Assembly: GCF_017884005.1 (NCBI RefSeq)
Contig: NZ_QFAY01000028.1
Location: 1 to 37,542, forward strand
Origin: Streptococcus panodentis
GTDB lineage: Bacteria > Bacillota > Bacilli > Lactobacillales > Streptococcaceae
Length of the DNA stretch: 37,542 nucleotides
Direction: 5' to 3'
Shown: piece by piece, positions 1 through 8,080 of the stretch
Layout: every line of letters starts with the position of its first letter
How positions within the stretch are numbered: position 1 is the first letter of the stretch
The notes under the pieces: model-generated
What the model saw: only the letters and a program-made list of their open reading frames with translations
Databases searched by the model: none
What the model was told of the DNA's origin: nothing
Program-made: the position numbers and the translations under genes

Positions 1-176
1 CTAAAAGACGAACAGTCTTGACACATCCTAACGGATGTTTCATCCATAACCTCAAAGCAGTGCTTTTGTTGCTTCCTATCGGAAGCTTTATCTATAACCT
101 CAAAACCTCCACTGGGGCTTTTGAGCAATCAGCTACCGCGTCAAGAGTTTTTTTCCAAAACAAAGCGAGACTGAAG
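1..176. repeat. BOX-like modular intergenic repeat, two B-type units
   Basis: The stretch holds two successive hairpin-rich units. The clearer one (about 72-125) has a small hairpin TTCC-tatc-GGAA followed by a stem CTCAAAA ... TTTTGAG around a loop containing CCACTGG. The same modules recur at 29207-29316 and, with different stems, at 36835-36971. The flank AAAGCGAGACTGAA near 162-175 is shared with the 36835 copy. The layout (A - B repeats - C) and parts of the sequence resemble S. pneumoniae BOX elements from memory. Assignment to that family is an inference. The left end may lie outside the window. Confidence 0.6.
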
Positions 177-183
177 GACTTTT

Positions 184-258
184 TATACAGTATCTTCCAA
201 AAGATTCATCCCTCTGTGGGTGAGGGCGCAGCCATCATGGGAGTCTGTCTCAGCCTCC
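184..258 (+). repeat. R1 dispersed intergenic repeat, copy 1
   Basis: About 75 bp beginning TATACAGTATCTTCC and ending near GGGAGTCTGTCTC. It has close copies at 11196-11270, 27221-27283, 27284-27360 and 27955-28030. It contains CCCTC-7 nt-GAGGG, which can form a short hairpin, and a second motif GGGAGTCTGTC whose partner arm is degraded here (TCTCA in place of TCCCA). It lies directly upstream of the terminator at 264-311, on the side away from the ROK gene. Confidence 0.75.
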
Positions 259-263
259 TGCTA

Positions 264-311
264 AAAGACTATAAAAAATCCGTGCTGCAAAGCGCGGATT
301 TTTTAGTCTTT
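264..311 (-). terminator. Intrinsic terminator of the ROK repressor gene
   Basis: AAAGACTA (264-271) pairs with TAGTCTTT (304-311), and AAAAATCCG (274-282) pairs with CGGATTTTT (295-303), leaving a two-base bulge. Read on the minus strand the hairpin ends in a long T-rich run, and it sits about 90 bases after the ROK stop codon. Confidence 0.75.
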
Positions 312-398
312 TTGTTTGCTTTTAGTAGTGGCGGTGGGACGGTTTCCCGCCTATTGTTCCTGCTCCCCTCCTTGTCAAAACTCGATTTTCTTTGGGGA

Positions 399-1595
399 TC
401 AGAATGTGCTGTTTTTGTCCAGAAATTCATGGTAAACACAGAGACTGACGGCCGCCCGGGCAATATTGAGCTGAGAGTAAGGGATGATAATGATCTCGGC
501 CTGCTTCTGCTTGGGAAAGAGCGGCGCAGCCTGCTCCAGCTGGGCTAAAATCTGCTCCGCAATCAAAGGGGAGGAGAAAAACTCTCCGTCCAGATAGATT
601 CGCTCGGTATCGATGAGCTGGCAGAGGTTGGAAATCGAAATGGCCAGATAGCGGCAGGCGGTATGAATCAGCTCTATACTGCCGAGATCGCCCAAGCGAT
701 AGGCAGCCAGAAGGGTATCCAGCTGAATATCACTGGGCTCTGCCACCAGCGTTTTTAACAGGGAAGTCTGGGAAGACTGGTGCAAAATCGCCGCTTTGTC
801 AATGAGAGAGCTCTCGCTGGCATAGACCTGCAGGCAGCCGTTTTTCCCGCAGGGGCAGCGTTCTCCTTCGGGGTTCATCACGGTATGGCCCACCTCGCCA
901 ATCAAAAAGTTATCCTGGCTGTAAATGCTGCCCCTGTACATGTAAGAGCAGTGAATCCCTCTGGCAAGGTGATAGACGATAAAATTGCTGTCTGCTGGAT
1001 GGTAGCTGAAGAGGCGCTCGGCCAGGGTCAGGCAGTGGGATTTGTTGGCGAAATAGACCGGGACGGAGAAGGCCTCCTGAATGGTCCGCAGATTAATCTG
1101 GCCCCAATGCGGATTTTTAGAAACAATAAAGTCACTTTCAGAAAGATTGGGATGGCCCGGCAGGGCTACAGCGATAGCAGAGATCGGATGCTGGCTGTTT
1201 TTCTGCAGGAAGTCCTTGATAAAGCGGATGATTTCTGAGTCGGACGGTCCGCCGGTCCAGTCGATCTGATAAGGCTGGCAGGCGCTCTCAATGACCTCTC
1301 CGACATTATCTGTAATGGCCGCAGCCAGCTGTTTTTCTGAAATCTCAAAGCCCAGATAGCAGCGCTGGCGGGGGGCGATGTCCAGCAGGGTCTTTTTGCG
1401 GCCTACGCTGTCATCGCTCAGCTCCCCCAATTCCAGCACCAGACCTTCCTTAATCAGCTGATTGATAATCGTTCCGGTGGTGGCTGGTGTGATATGGCTT
1501 TCTTTTGAAATATCGATCCGGGAAATCGGCCGTTTGGCATAGAGCTGGTCTAAGACGGTCGCTCGGAGTTCCGTTTGTTTTTTGGTTCTTGTCAT
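399..1595 (-). CDS. ROK-family transcriptional repressor (NagC/XylR type)
   Basis: Probable sugar-responsive repressor of the divergent PTS/GH35 operon. The protein has 398 residues from the ATG at 1595, chosen because GAGGAA lies 6-7 bases upstream. A longer frame upstream lacks a ribosome site. An N-terminal winged helix-turn-helix (about residues 9-55) is followed by a ROK domain. The ROK zinc motif is intact: H237 and C247, C249, C254 in the segment GERCPCGKNGC. The sugar-kinase catalytic Asp is missing: where kinases have END the protein has ANKSH (about 183-187), and the ATP-binding glycine motif is also degraded. It should therefore be a regulator, not a kinase. Its promoter (-35 at 1638-1643) almost touches the cre box of the PTS promoter, so the two directions can influence each other. 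The effector sugar is unknown. Confidence 0.9.
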   Translation of the reverse strand: MTRTKKQTELRATVLDQLYAKRPISRIDISKESHITPATTGTIINQLIKEGLVLELGELSDDSVGRKKTLLDIAPRQRCYLGFEISEKQLAAAITDNVGEVIESACQPYQIDWTGGPSDSEIIRFIKDFLQKNSQHPISAIAVALPGHPNLSESDFIVSKNPHWGQINLRTIQEAFSVPVYFANKSHCLTLAERLFSYHPADSNFIVYHLARGIHCSYMYRGSIYSQDNFLIGEVGHTVMNPEGERCPCGKNGCLQVYASESSLIDKAAILHQSSQTSLLKTLVAEPSDIQLDTLLAAYRLGDLGSIELIHTACRYLAISISNLCQLIDTERIYLDGEFFSSPLIAEQILAQLEQAAPLFPKQKQAEIIIIPYSQLNIARAAVSLCVYHEFLDKNSTF

Positions 1596-1614
1596 CGTCA
1601 GTTCCTCTGCCGTT

Positions 1615-1643
1615 ATATTAACAAAAAATAAATAAAAATACAA
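1615..1643 (-). promoter_or_regulatory. Promoter of the ROK repressor gene
   Basis: On the minus strand TTGTAT (1638-1643) and TAATAT (1615-1620) are separated by exactly 17 bases. It is about 20 bases upstream of the start codon and divergent from the PTS promoter. Confidence 0.55.
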
Positions 1644-1645
1644 GA

Positions 1646-1659
1646 TGAAAGCGTTGACA
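1646..1659 (+). promoter_or_regulatory. CcpA cre site overlapping the PTS -35 box
   Basis: TGAAAGCGTTGACA matches the CcpA consensus TGWAANCGNTNWCA at all 14 positions. Its last six bases are the -35 box of the PTS promoter, so CcpA binding should block RNA polymerase directly. This fits carbon catabolite repression of the operon. Confidence 0.85.
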
Positions 1660-1682
1660 TTTTAGAAAAAAGCGGATATACT
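1654..1682 (+). promoter_or_regulatory. Promoter of the PTS-bgaC operon
   Basis: TTGACA (1654-1659) and TATACT (1677-1682) are separated by 17 bases. This is close to an ideal sigma-A promoter, giving a 5' leader of roughly 125 bases before the EIIB gene. Confidence 0.85.
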
Positions 1683-1754
1683 ATTTATAGAAAATTAATA
1701 ATACGATAAAATTTATTCTTTTTCTGGATTTTTGTTTATATATTAAAAATAATT

Positions 1755-1771
1755 GTCAGGATTTGCCTGAC
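1755..1771. promoter_or_regulatory. Inverted repeat in the PTS operon leader
   Basis: GTCAGG (1755-1760) and CCTGAC (1766-1771) form a perfect 6-base inverted repeat with a 5-base spacer in the untranslated leader. It could be an operator half-site pair for the ROK protein or a small RNA hairpin. The sequence does not decide. Confidence 0.35.
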
Positions 1772-1814
1772 CTGTTGCTCAAATGATTTAACATTTTGAA
1801 AAGGAGAATTGCCT

Positions 1815-2132
1815 ATGGAAGCAAAACAAATTATGCTGGTCTGTGCGGCCGGGATGAGCACCAGCCTCATGGTCAATAAAATGCAGAAAGCTGCGGAAGA
1901 TCGGGGATTGGCTGCAAGAATCTTTGCTGTACCGGTACCCGAAGCGGCGGAATATCTGGCCAATGAGCAGGTGGATGTCCTCTTGCTGGGGCCGCAGGTC
2001 CGCTATCTGCTGGATGATTTTAAGGAAAAAACAGCCGAAAAAGGCATCCCAGTAGAGGTCATTCCCATGACAGACTATGGGATGATGAAGGGGGATAAGG
2101 TCTTGGATTTGGCAGAGTCCCTCATAGGATAG
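1815..2132 (+). CDS. PTS EIIB component, lactose/cellobiose family
   Basis: Cytoplasmic phosphotransferase subunit that takes phosphate from EIIA and passes it to the sugar during transport by EIIC. It has 105 residues, the usual length. The phosphorylated cysteine is C10 in the segment MLVCAAGMSTSLMV, a hallmark of the Lac/Cel EIIB fold. The ATG at 1815 is preferred over the TTG at 1809 because AAGGAG (1801-1806) is 8 bases upstream of it. It is the first gene of the operon and is followed after 8 bases by EIIA. The substrate is not stated by the sequence. The neighbouring beta-galactosidase suggests a galactoside such as Gal-beta-1,3-GlcNAc or Gal-beta-1,3-GalNAc. Confidence 0.95.
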   Translation: MEAKQIMLVCAAGMSTSLMVNKMQKAAEDRGLAARIFAVPVPEAAEYLANEQVDVLLLGPQVRYLLDDFKEKTAEKGIPVEVIPMTDYGMMKGDKVLDLAESLIG

Positions 2133-2140
2133 GAGGCAGT

Positions 2141-2458
2141 ATGGCAGACCAATCATCGCTGGAGGTCGCTATGACCCTCATCATGTACGGCGGCGAGGCG
2201 AAGTCCTGTGCGGTCGAAGCGATTGCCGCCGCCAAGGGGGGTGACTTTCCCCGGGCAGCAGCAAAGCTGGAGCTGGCTCAAAAAGCCCTGCTGCAGGCTC
2301 ATCATGCCCAGGCTGAAATGCTGACCAAGGAGGCGCAAGGAGAAAATACAGAACTCAGTTTATTTATGGTGCATGGGCAGGATCATCTCATGACCAGTAT
2401 TGCCTTTGTGGATTTGGCAAAGGAAATCATTGATTTGCATAAGAAATTTAAAGAATAG
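2141..2458 (+). CDS. PTS EIIA component, lactose/cellobiose family
   Basis: Trimeric, all-helical phosphocarrier that accepts phosphate from HPr and gives it to EIIB. It has 105 residues. H78 in the segment FMVHGQDHLM lies at the position of the phosphorylated histidine of known Lac-type EIIA proteins, and D81 corresponds to the metal-binding aspartate that holds the trimer. GGAGG just before the start supports the ATG at 2141. It sits between EIIB and EIIC in an operon with short gaps, typical of the Lac/Cel PTS order IIB-IIA-IIC. Confidence 0.95.
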   Translation: MADQSSLEVAMTLIMYGGEAKSCAVEAIAAAKGGDFPRAAAKLELAQKALLQAHHAQAEMLTKEAQGENTELSLFMVHGQDHLMTSIAFVDLAKEIIDLHKKFKE

Positions 2459-2470
2459 GAGATCAGTCTT

Positions 2471-3826
2471 ATGAGTAGTTTGGTTGATAAATGGCAGGCT
2501 CGGCTCATGCCGATTGCCAACAAAGTCGGCAACCAAAAGTTTCTGGTTGCTCTGCGTGATTCTTTTATTGGGACCATGCCGATTATTATGACGGGCTCTT
2601 TTGCCCTGATGGTCAACGCCTTTCTGTCTGATTTGCCGGGACAGTTTGGCTGGACTTGGATTTCGTCGACCTTCCAGTGGCTGATTGATATCAACTGGCT
2701 GGTTTTTAAAGGCAGCATTCCCATTGTTGTCCTCTTGTTTCTATTTACTTTCGGTGTCAATATCGCCAAGATTTACAAGACTGATCAGATATCGGCCGGT
2801 TTGGTAGCAGTGGCTTCCTATGTCATTACAATCGGCGGCTCTGTCACCAAGACCTTTGAGCTGGCAGGGAAAACACCGGGTCTGAGCAAGGCTATTGAAA
2901 AACTTCCGGAGCTGAAGCTGGATGGCACCAATCTGGATGTCACCATCAGCAGCGTTATTCCGGGGGATCAGATCAGCGCCCGCGGTTATTTCACGGCGAT
3001 TTTGATTGGCTTTATTTCGGTCATTATTTTCTGTAAGGTCATGAACCGCAACTGGACCATCAAGCTGCCGGACTCTGTACCGCCGGCAATCATGAAGCCC
3101 TTCATGTCCATTATCCCGGCTGCGATTGCCATGTATATTATCGGCATTGCGACCTATGCCTTCAACCAGCTGACCGGCGAGCTGCTGATTGACTGGATTT
3201 ACAAGGTTCTGCAGGCACCGCTCCTCAGTATGTCCCAAAGTTTCTGGGCTGTGCTCTTGATCGTCTTTCTCAATAAGATTTTCTGGTTCTTCGGTCTGCA
3301 CGGGGGCAATGTTTTGGCCCCAGTCATGGCCAGCCTCTTTGGTGTGACCATGCTGGCCAATCTGGAGGCCTATCAGGCTGGGCAGGCTATTCCTTATATG
3401 TGGACAGACAATTCCTTTGGAGCTTTCGTCTGGTTTGATGCGATTGGGGTTGCCATTGCCATTCTCTGGCAGTCTCGGAACAAGCACTATCGGGAAGTGG
3501 CCAAGCTGGGAATCTTCCCGATGATCTTTAATATCGGTGAGCCGGTCATGTACGGTCTGCCGATTGTCCTCAATCCGATTATGTTTATCCCTTATGTCCT
3601 GACGCCGATGGTCATGGTGACGGTGGCCTACTTTGCTACCACGCTGGGGCTGGTGGCACCTGTCACGCAGAATGTGACCTGGGTCATGCCGCCCGTCCTC
3701 TATGGTTTCTTTGCGACAGCCTTTGACTGGCGGGCTATTATTCTGTCTCTGGTCAATGTGGCCATCTCGACCTTTATCTACCTGCCTTTTGTCAAAATGG
3801 CAGACAAACAGGAGGAGCTTGGATAG
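2471..3826 (+). CDS. PTS EIIC permease, lactose/cellobiose family
   Basis: Membrane channel of the PTS that binds and transports the sugar. It has 451 residues with about ten hydrophobic segments. Recognisable family signatures are FGLHGGN (near residue 280) and the sugar-site loop with GEPVMYGLPIVLNP (near residue 355). GGAG lies at an appropriate distance before the ATG at 2471. The stop codon abuts the ATG of the GH35 gene (TAGATG), indicating translational coupling of uptake and hydrolysis. From memory, pneumococcal bgaC is linked to a mannose-family PTS, so this pairing with a Lac/Cel-type PTS differs. Confidence 0.95.
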   Translation: MSSLVDKWQARLMPIANKVGNQKFLVALRDSFIGTMPIIMTGSFALMVNAFLSDLPGQFGWTWISSTFQWLIDINWLVFKGSIPIVVLLFLFTFGVNIAKIYKTDQISAGLVAVASYVITIGGSVTKTFELAGKTPGLSKAIEKLPELKLDGTNLDVTISSVIPGDQISARGYFTAILIGFISVIIFCKVMNRNWTIKLPDSVPPAIMKPFMSIIPAAIAMYIIGIATYAFNQLTGELLIDWIYKVLQAPLLSMSQSFWAVLLIVFLNKIFWFFGLHGGNVLAPVMASLFGVTMLANLEAYQAGQAIPYMWTDNSFGAFVWFDAIGVAIAILWQSRNKHYREVAKLGIFPMIFNIGEPVMYGLPIVLNPIMFIPYVLTPMVMVTVAYFATTLGLVAPVTQNVTWVMPPVLYGFFATAFDWRAIILSLVNVAISTFIYLPFVKMADKQEELG

Positions 3827-5605
3827 ATGGCAAGATTTGAAATTAAAGAAGAATTTTATCTCGAGGGCCAGCCTTTTAAGATTTTGTCAGGAGCTGTCCA
3901 ATATTTTCGGCTTCATCCTGATCAATGGCGGGAAACTCTTTACAATCTGAAAGCTTTGGGCTTTAATACGGTGGAGACCTATATTCCCTGGGCTTTGCAT
4001 GAGCCTCAGGAGGGTCAGTTTACTGCAGACGGCCTGCTGGATTTTGAAGCCTATTTCGACTTGGTGCAGGAGATGGGGCTGCATCTCATCGTCCGGCCGA
4101 CGCCTTATATCTGTGCGGAGTTTGACTTTGGAGGCCTGCCGGCCTGGCTCTTGACTTATCCGGATATGCGCCTGCGGGTCAACCATCCTCTCTTTTTGGA
4201 AAAGGTCAGTCGTTTCTATGACTGGCTCTTTCCCAAACTGCTGCCTTATCAGTCCAGTCAGGGCGGGCCTATTCTCATGATGCAGGTGGAGAATGAGTAC
4301 GGCTCCTATGCAGAAGACAAGGACTACATGCGCCATATTGCTCAGATGATGAGAGACCGCGGCGTTACGGTGCCTCTCTTTACCTCAGACGGAACTTGGA
4401 TAGAGGCTCTGGAGTCCGGCACCCTGATTGAGGATGGCGTTTTTGTGACGGGAAATTTTGGCTCCCAAGCTAAGGAAAATACAGACAATCTGCGGGCCTT
4501 TATGGAAAGGCACGGCCAGAAATGGCCGCTCATGTGTACAGAATTTTGGGACGGCTGGTTCAGCCGCTGGGGCGAGGAGATTGTCCGACGGGAGGCGGAG
4601 GATCTGGCGCGGGATGTCAAGGAAATGCTGCAGATTGGCAGTATGAACCTCTTTCTGCTGCGGGGCGGTACCAATTTTGGCTTCATCAGCGGCTGTTCGG
4701 CCCGCAAGACCAAGGATCTGCCCCAGATAACCTCCTATGACTTTGATGCTCCGATAACCGAGTGGGGGGTGCCGACAGAAAAATACTATGCTGTTCAGCG
4801 CGTGACCCACGAAGTCTTTCCGGAGTTGGAGCAGTTTGAGCCTATCGTCCGCAAGGCTAAGGCCTATGGGACTTTCCCGCTGCTTGGCACGGCCAATCTG
4901 CTGGAGGTGGCACCGGCAATCAGCGAGGAAATCCTGCTGGACTATCCTCAGCCTATGGAGAAAATAGGCCAAAATCATGGCTACATTCTCTACCGCTCAG
5001 AGGTGAAGAATCAGCACCACGAAGAAAGGCTCAAGGCGCTGGAGACGCATGACCGCTGCCATTTCTACGTTAACCGCCAGCATCTGGCTACTCAGTATCG
5101 GGAGGAAATCGGCGATGAACTGCTCTTTTCGGCTGACACGGAAAGGATTGGCATCGATGTGCTGGTGGAAAATATGGGCCGGGTCAATTACGGCTACAAG
5201 CTGGGTGCGCCCAGCCAGTCCAAGGGGGTCAAGGGCGGGATTATGATCAACCATCAATTCCGCAAGGGCTGGAAGCATTATGCTCTCAAGTTTGATCAGG
5301 AAATGCTGGACAGACTGGACTGCAGCGCTGCTCTGCCGGAAGTCGTCAAAGCACCGACTTTCTACCGCTTCGAGGCCGAACTGGATGACATTGCAGATAC
5401 CTTTATTGACTGCTCTAAGTACGGTAAGGGCTGTATTGCTGTCAATGGCTTTAATCTGGGCCGCTACTGGAATGAAGGTCCCATCCACTATCTCTATGTG
5501 CCATCCGGCTTTCTGAAGGAAAAGAATGAGTTTATCGTCTTTGAAACGGAGAATGTCAAGATTGAGGAATTAACCCTGCTTGACCGCCCAGTCTATAAGG
5601 AATGA
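3827..5605 (+). CDS. bgaC: GH35 beta-galactosidase, BgaC type
   Basis: Exo-beta-galactosidase. The BgaC group is known for preference for beta-1,3-linked galactose on GlcNAc/GalNAc. The protein has 592 residues, close to pneumococcal BgaC. The TIM barrel occupies the first half, with the acid/base E157 in the segment VENEYGSY and the nucleophile E239 in the segment CTEFWDGW. The C-terminal half resembles the beta-sandwich modules of GH35 enzymes, ending with a GFNLGRYW segment that is conserved in the family. There is no signal peptide and no anchor, so it should act in the cytoplasm on sugars delivered by the adjacent PTS. The AGGAG ribosome site lies inside the end of the EIIC gene. It cannot use a 6-phosphogalactoside if it is strictly like BgaC, which leaves open how PTS import and this enzyme are matched. 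Confidence 0.93.
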   Translation: MARFEIKEEFYLEGQPFKILSGAVQYFRLHPDQWRETLYNLKALGFNTVETYIPWALHEPQEGQFTADGLLDFEAYFDLVQEMGLHLIVRPTPYICAEFDFGGLPAWLLTYPDMRLRVNHPLFLEKVSRFYDWLFPKLLPYQSSQGGPILMMQVENEYGSYAEDKDYMRHIAQMMRDRGVTVPLFTSDGTWIEALESGTLIEDGVFVTGNFGSQAKENTDNLRAFMERHGQKWPLMCTEFWDGWFSRWGEEIVRREAEDLARDVKEMLQIGSMNLFLLRGGTNFGFISGCSARKTKDLPQITSYDFDAPITEWGVPTEKYYAVQRVTHEVFPELEQFEPIVRKAKAYGTFPLLGTANLLEVAPAISEEILLDYPQPMEKIGQNHGYILYRSEVKNQHHEERLKALETHDRCHFYVNRQHLATQYREEIGDELLFSADTERIGIDVLVENMGRVNYGYKLGAPSQSKGVKGGIMINHQFRKGWKHYALKFDQEMLDRLDCSAALPEVVKAPTFYRFEAELDDIADTFIDCSKYGKGCIAVNGFNLGRYWNEGPIHYLYVPSGFLKEKNEFIVFETENVKIEELTLLDRPVYKE

Positions 5606-5614
5606 GGTGACGGA

Positions 5615-6544
5615 ATGAACTATTTAACAGTCGGAAATGAGCTGGAAGGAGCCAGTCAGCTGGTTCTGGGCTGTATGCGTCTGGCTGAGCATTCGCCGGA
5701 AGAGATTATTTCAGTCCTTGAAACGGCCGGAGAGATCGGGATTAACTTCTTTGACCATTCGGACGTCTATGCCGGCGGCCAGTCTGAAGCCAAATTTGCC
5801 CAGGCCCTGCAGCTGGCCAAGATTCCCCGGGATCGCTTTTTGATCCAGTCCAAGTGCGGCTTGCGGGATGTTCACAGCAATTACCATTTTGACTTTTCCA
5901 AGGACTACATCATCAGTTCGGTCGAGGCCAGCCTAAAGAGGCTGCAGACCGACTATCTGGACGTGCTCCTCCTGCACCGGCCGGATGCTCTGGTCGAGCC
6001 TGAAGAGGTGGCAGAAGCATTCTCTCGGCTGCATCAGGCTGGCAAAGTCCGCTATTTCGGCGTCAGCAATCAAAATCCTTACCAAATAGAGCTGCTGCAA
6101 AAGAGCCTGGAGCAGCCGCTGATTATCAATCAGCTGCAGTTCGGTCCGGCCCACACGCCCATGATTGACGCAGGGCTCAACAGCAATATGCTCAATCAGC
6201 TGGCCGTCAATCGGGACGGCGGCGTACTGGAGTACTGCCGCCTGCAGGGCATTACGATTCAGCCTTGGTCGCCTTTTCAGGTGGATCTGCAGCAGGGCCT
6301 CTTTATGAAACATCCAAAATACGCCCAGCTGACCGCTGTTTTGGAAAAATTTGCCGCAGCCTATCAGCTGTCTTTTGAGGCTATGGTGCTGGCTTGGATC
6401 CTGCGCCACCCTGCTCACATGCAGCCGATTGTCGGCAGCATGAATCCAGACCGGCTTCGTTCCATGGCGGCGGCCTTTGATGCAGAGCTGTCCCGGGCCG
6501 ATTGGTATGAGATTTACAAGAGTGCCGGCAATCCCTTGCCTTAA
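5615..6544 (+). CDS. Aldo/keto reductase family oxidoreductase
   Basis: NAD(P)H-dependent reductase of the AKR superfamily, 309 residues, closest in appearance to the YdhF-like group. The catalytic tetrad is visible: D47, Y52 (segment FDHSDVY), K80 (segment IQSKCG) and H121 (segment LLLHRPD). The ribosome site GAGGTG lies just before the ATG, and the gene follows the GH35 gene by 9 bases, so it is in the operon. A role in reducing or otherwise processing an imported sugar or aldehyde is inferred only from this position. In pneumococcus the equivalent place holds other sugar genes, from memory. Confidence 0.88.
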   Translation: MNYLTVGNELEGASQLVLGCMRLAEHSPEEIISVLETAGEIGINFFDHSDVYAGGQSEAKFAQALQLAKIPRDRFLIQSKCGLRDVHSNYHFDFSKDYIISSVEASLKRLQTDYLDVLLLHRPDALVEPEEVAEAFSRLHQAGKVRYFGVSNQNPYQIELLQKSLEQPLIINQLQFGPAHTPMIDAGLNSNMLNQLAVNRDGGVLEYCRLQGITIQPWSPFQVDLQQGLFMKHPKYAQLTAVLEKFAAAYQLSFEAMVLAWILRHPAHMQPIVGSMNPDRLRSMAAAFDAELSRADWYEIYKSAGNPLP

Positions 6545-6609
6545 CTTTTCTGTAAGCAATCAATGGGAGATTATTAATGATTCAGCATTTTGAATGAGAG
6601 GAGAACAGC

Positions 6610-8016
6610 ATGAATCATAAACTTCCTTTATCCAAATCCGCCGCTGCCGGAAAATACTGCAGCGGTCTGCTCCTGTGTGCTTCCCTCCTGTCCCTGCTCG
6701 CCCTGACCACTATCACAGCAGTTGGGGCTGATGAAACGGCTCCTGCGGCTGAAGTGGCTGCAGTGGACTTGGCTGCAGCCGAAAGCCCAGCAGCCCCGGC
6801 AGCAGCAACACCCGTGGATGCTGCCAGTGACGCAGCTCCCGCAGCAGTGAACAGCCAGGTGCAGGCCAGCCAAGTCATGTCCGATGAGCAAAAGCAGCGG
6901 GCCATTGCCCAAATGGGGGCCAACCAAGGCGATGTCTGGGTCTGGTCAGAAGACAATGTCGTCATAGAAGACGGCGAGCGCCAAAAGCGCGGCCCCAACG
7001 GCGGCCCCGGCCAGTTTAACGGAGGTGCTGTCGTGCTGGGCGGCCGTCCGACCTATGACCCAGCAGCCGACTGGTATTATCTGGCCTATAAAGATACTTC
7101 CGATAAAAGCAAAACAGACGAAGAAGCCGATAAGGAGGCCCGTGCTGTCTTTGACAAGGAGCGGGGCAAGTGGATGGACGAATTTGACCCATGGGGAGTT
7201 GCCCTAGAGATGTCTGATAATACAGCAGCCAATGCCTGGGTTGATGTCCGTAATATGCAGGCCTTTGTCCTCCGCAATGACTCTACTGTCTGGGAAAATA
7301 TCGTCAACCATCCTCAGGCAGTCCAGTGGGTGAACCAGTTTAAGGGGAATATGGGCTCCGATGCTGGAGAAGCCCAGAAGGAGGTCTTGCCGAGCGGCGG
7401 AACAGCCATTCAGGTTCTGCCTAAGCAGGACCGGGTGGCCCATTGGGGCTCAGACCAAGCGCTGAACATTCCCAATCCACAGACTATTCGGGCAGTTCTG
7501 GTGTCCGTTGAGGCCCGCATTTCGGATAAATCGGATCCGGATGCCAAACTGGGCATTCAGGTTGGCGGCGACTGGAAATTTACTGACCCAGGGGCTGTCA
7601 AACCTTTCTGGTATCCGGGAGCTGGTCTGGCCGGTATTCAGCGTTTGAGCAGGGACTGGGCCCGCTATTACTTTGTCAGTATCACCGGTGTTCAGGATGC
7701 CATTGAAGAGCGCGCCATTTCACAGGAAGTGTTTATGAACAGTACGGTACCGCTGGCAGACATGGAGCAAGCCCCGCAATCGCAGGCCCAGCAGCCAGCT
7801 TCAGCTGCAAACGGAGTGCAGGCAGAAAAGCTGACCTACAAGACAGGCGCAGAGACAGTGACTCCAGCAAGCGTGTCCCGGCGGGCAGTTGCTCCGTCAG
7901 TCTCCTCCAAGCAACTGCCCAAGACTGGCAGCCAAAGCAGTCTGTGGAGCCATCTAGCTGGCTTCTTCCTCTTGGGATTGAGCGCGGCCTTCCTTGGCTG
8001 GAAGAAAAAATCCTAG
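6610..8016 (+). CDS. LPXTG-anchored surface protein, central domain unrecognised
   Basis: 468 residues, exported and wall-anchored. The N terminus carries a basic stretch and a hydrophobic core (about 16-38), probably cleaved near VGA-DE. An Ala/Pro-rich low-complexity linker runs to about residue 90. The middle (about 100-380) is a compact-looking region rich in Trp, Gly and Asp, with segments such as VWVWSEDN, DPWGVAL, WYPGAGL and WARYYFVS. I cannot assign it to a family. The sortase signal LPKTG is at 436-440, followed by a hydrophobic stretch and the tail WKKKS. AGAGGAGA precedes the ATG. It follows the aldo/keto reductase by 65 bases with no terminator between, so it may be cotranscribed with the PTS operon, which hints at a role in capturing or recognising glycans. 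That link is inference. Confidence 0.85.
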   Translation: MNHKLPLSKSAAAGKYCSGLLLCASLLSLLALTTITAVGADETAPAAEVAAVDLAAAESPAAPAAATPVDAASDAAPAAVNSQVQASQVMSDEQKQRAIAQMGANQGDVWVWSEDNVVIEDGERQKRGPNGGPGQFNGGAVVLGGRPTYDPAADWYYLAYKDTSDKSKTDEEADKEARAVFDKERGKWMDEFDPWGVALEMSDNTAANAWVDVRNMQAFVLRNDSTVWENIVNHPQAVQWVNQFKGNMGSDAGEAQKEVLPSGGTAIQVLPKQDRVAHWGSDQALNIPNPQTIRAVLVSVEARISDKSDPDAKLGIQVGGDWKFTDPGAVKPFWYPGAGLAGIQRLSRDWARYYFVSITGVQDAIEERAISQEVFMNSTVPLADMEQAPQSQAQQPASAANGVQAEKLTYKTGAETVTPASVSRRAVAPSVSSKQLPKTGSQSSLWSHLAGFFLLGLSAAFLGWKKKS

Positions 8017-8054
8017 CTCTTGGGCTATTGGAGAAAAGAATGACCTGTAAAAAA

Positions 8055-8080
8055 AGCAACAGCAGATTTCAGCTGTTGCT
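8055..8080. terminator. Shared terminator between convergent genes
   Basis: AGCAACAGC (8055-8063) and GCTGTTGCT (8072-8080) form a perfect 9-base stem with an 8-base loop. On the minus strand it is followed by seven T residues, on the plus strand by a weaker T-rich run. The TGA stop codon of the minus-strand NERD gene lies inside the loop. Confidence 0.85.

Larger units (their letters stand above)
1..398. other. Gene-free stretch, 398 bases
   Basis: I see no credible gene here. The open frame that crosses it on the plus strand runs through repeats and a terminator and ends inside the antisense of the ROK gene. Contents are the BOX-like repeat (1-176), R1 copy 1 (184-258) and the hairpin terminator (264-311). 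Nothing recognisable lies in 312-398. Confidence 0.7.

Noticed and set aside
18..548. Open frame of 176 codons on the plus strand at the window start
   Set aside because: It runs through BOX-like and R1 repeats and a terminator, then antisense to the ROK gene. No ribosome site and no recognisable protein.
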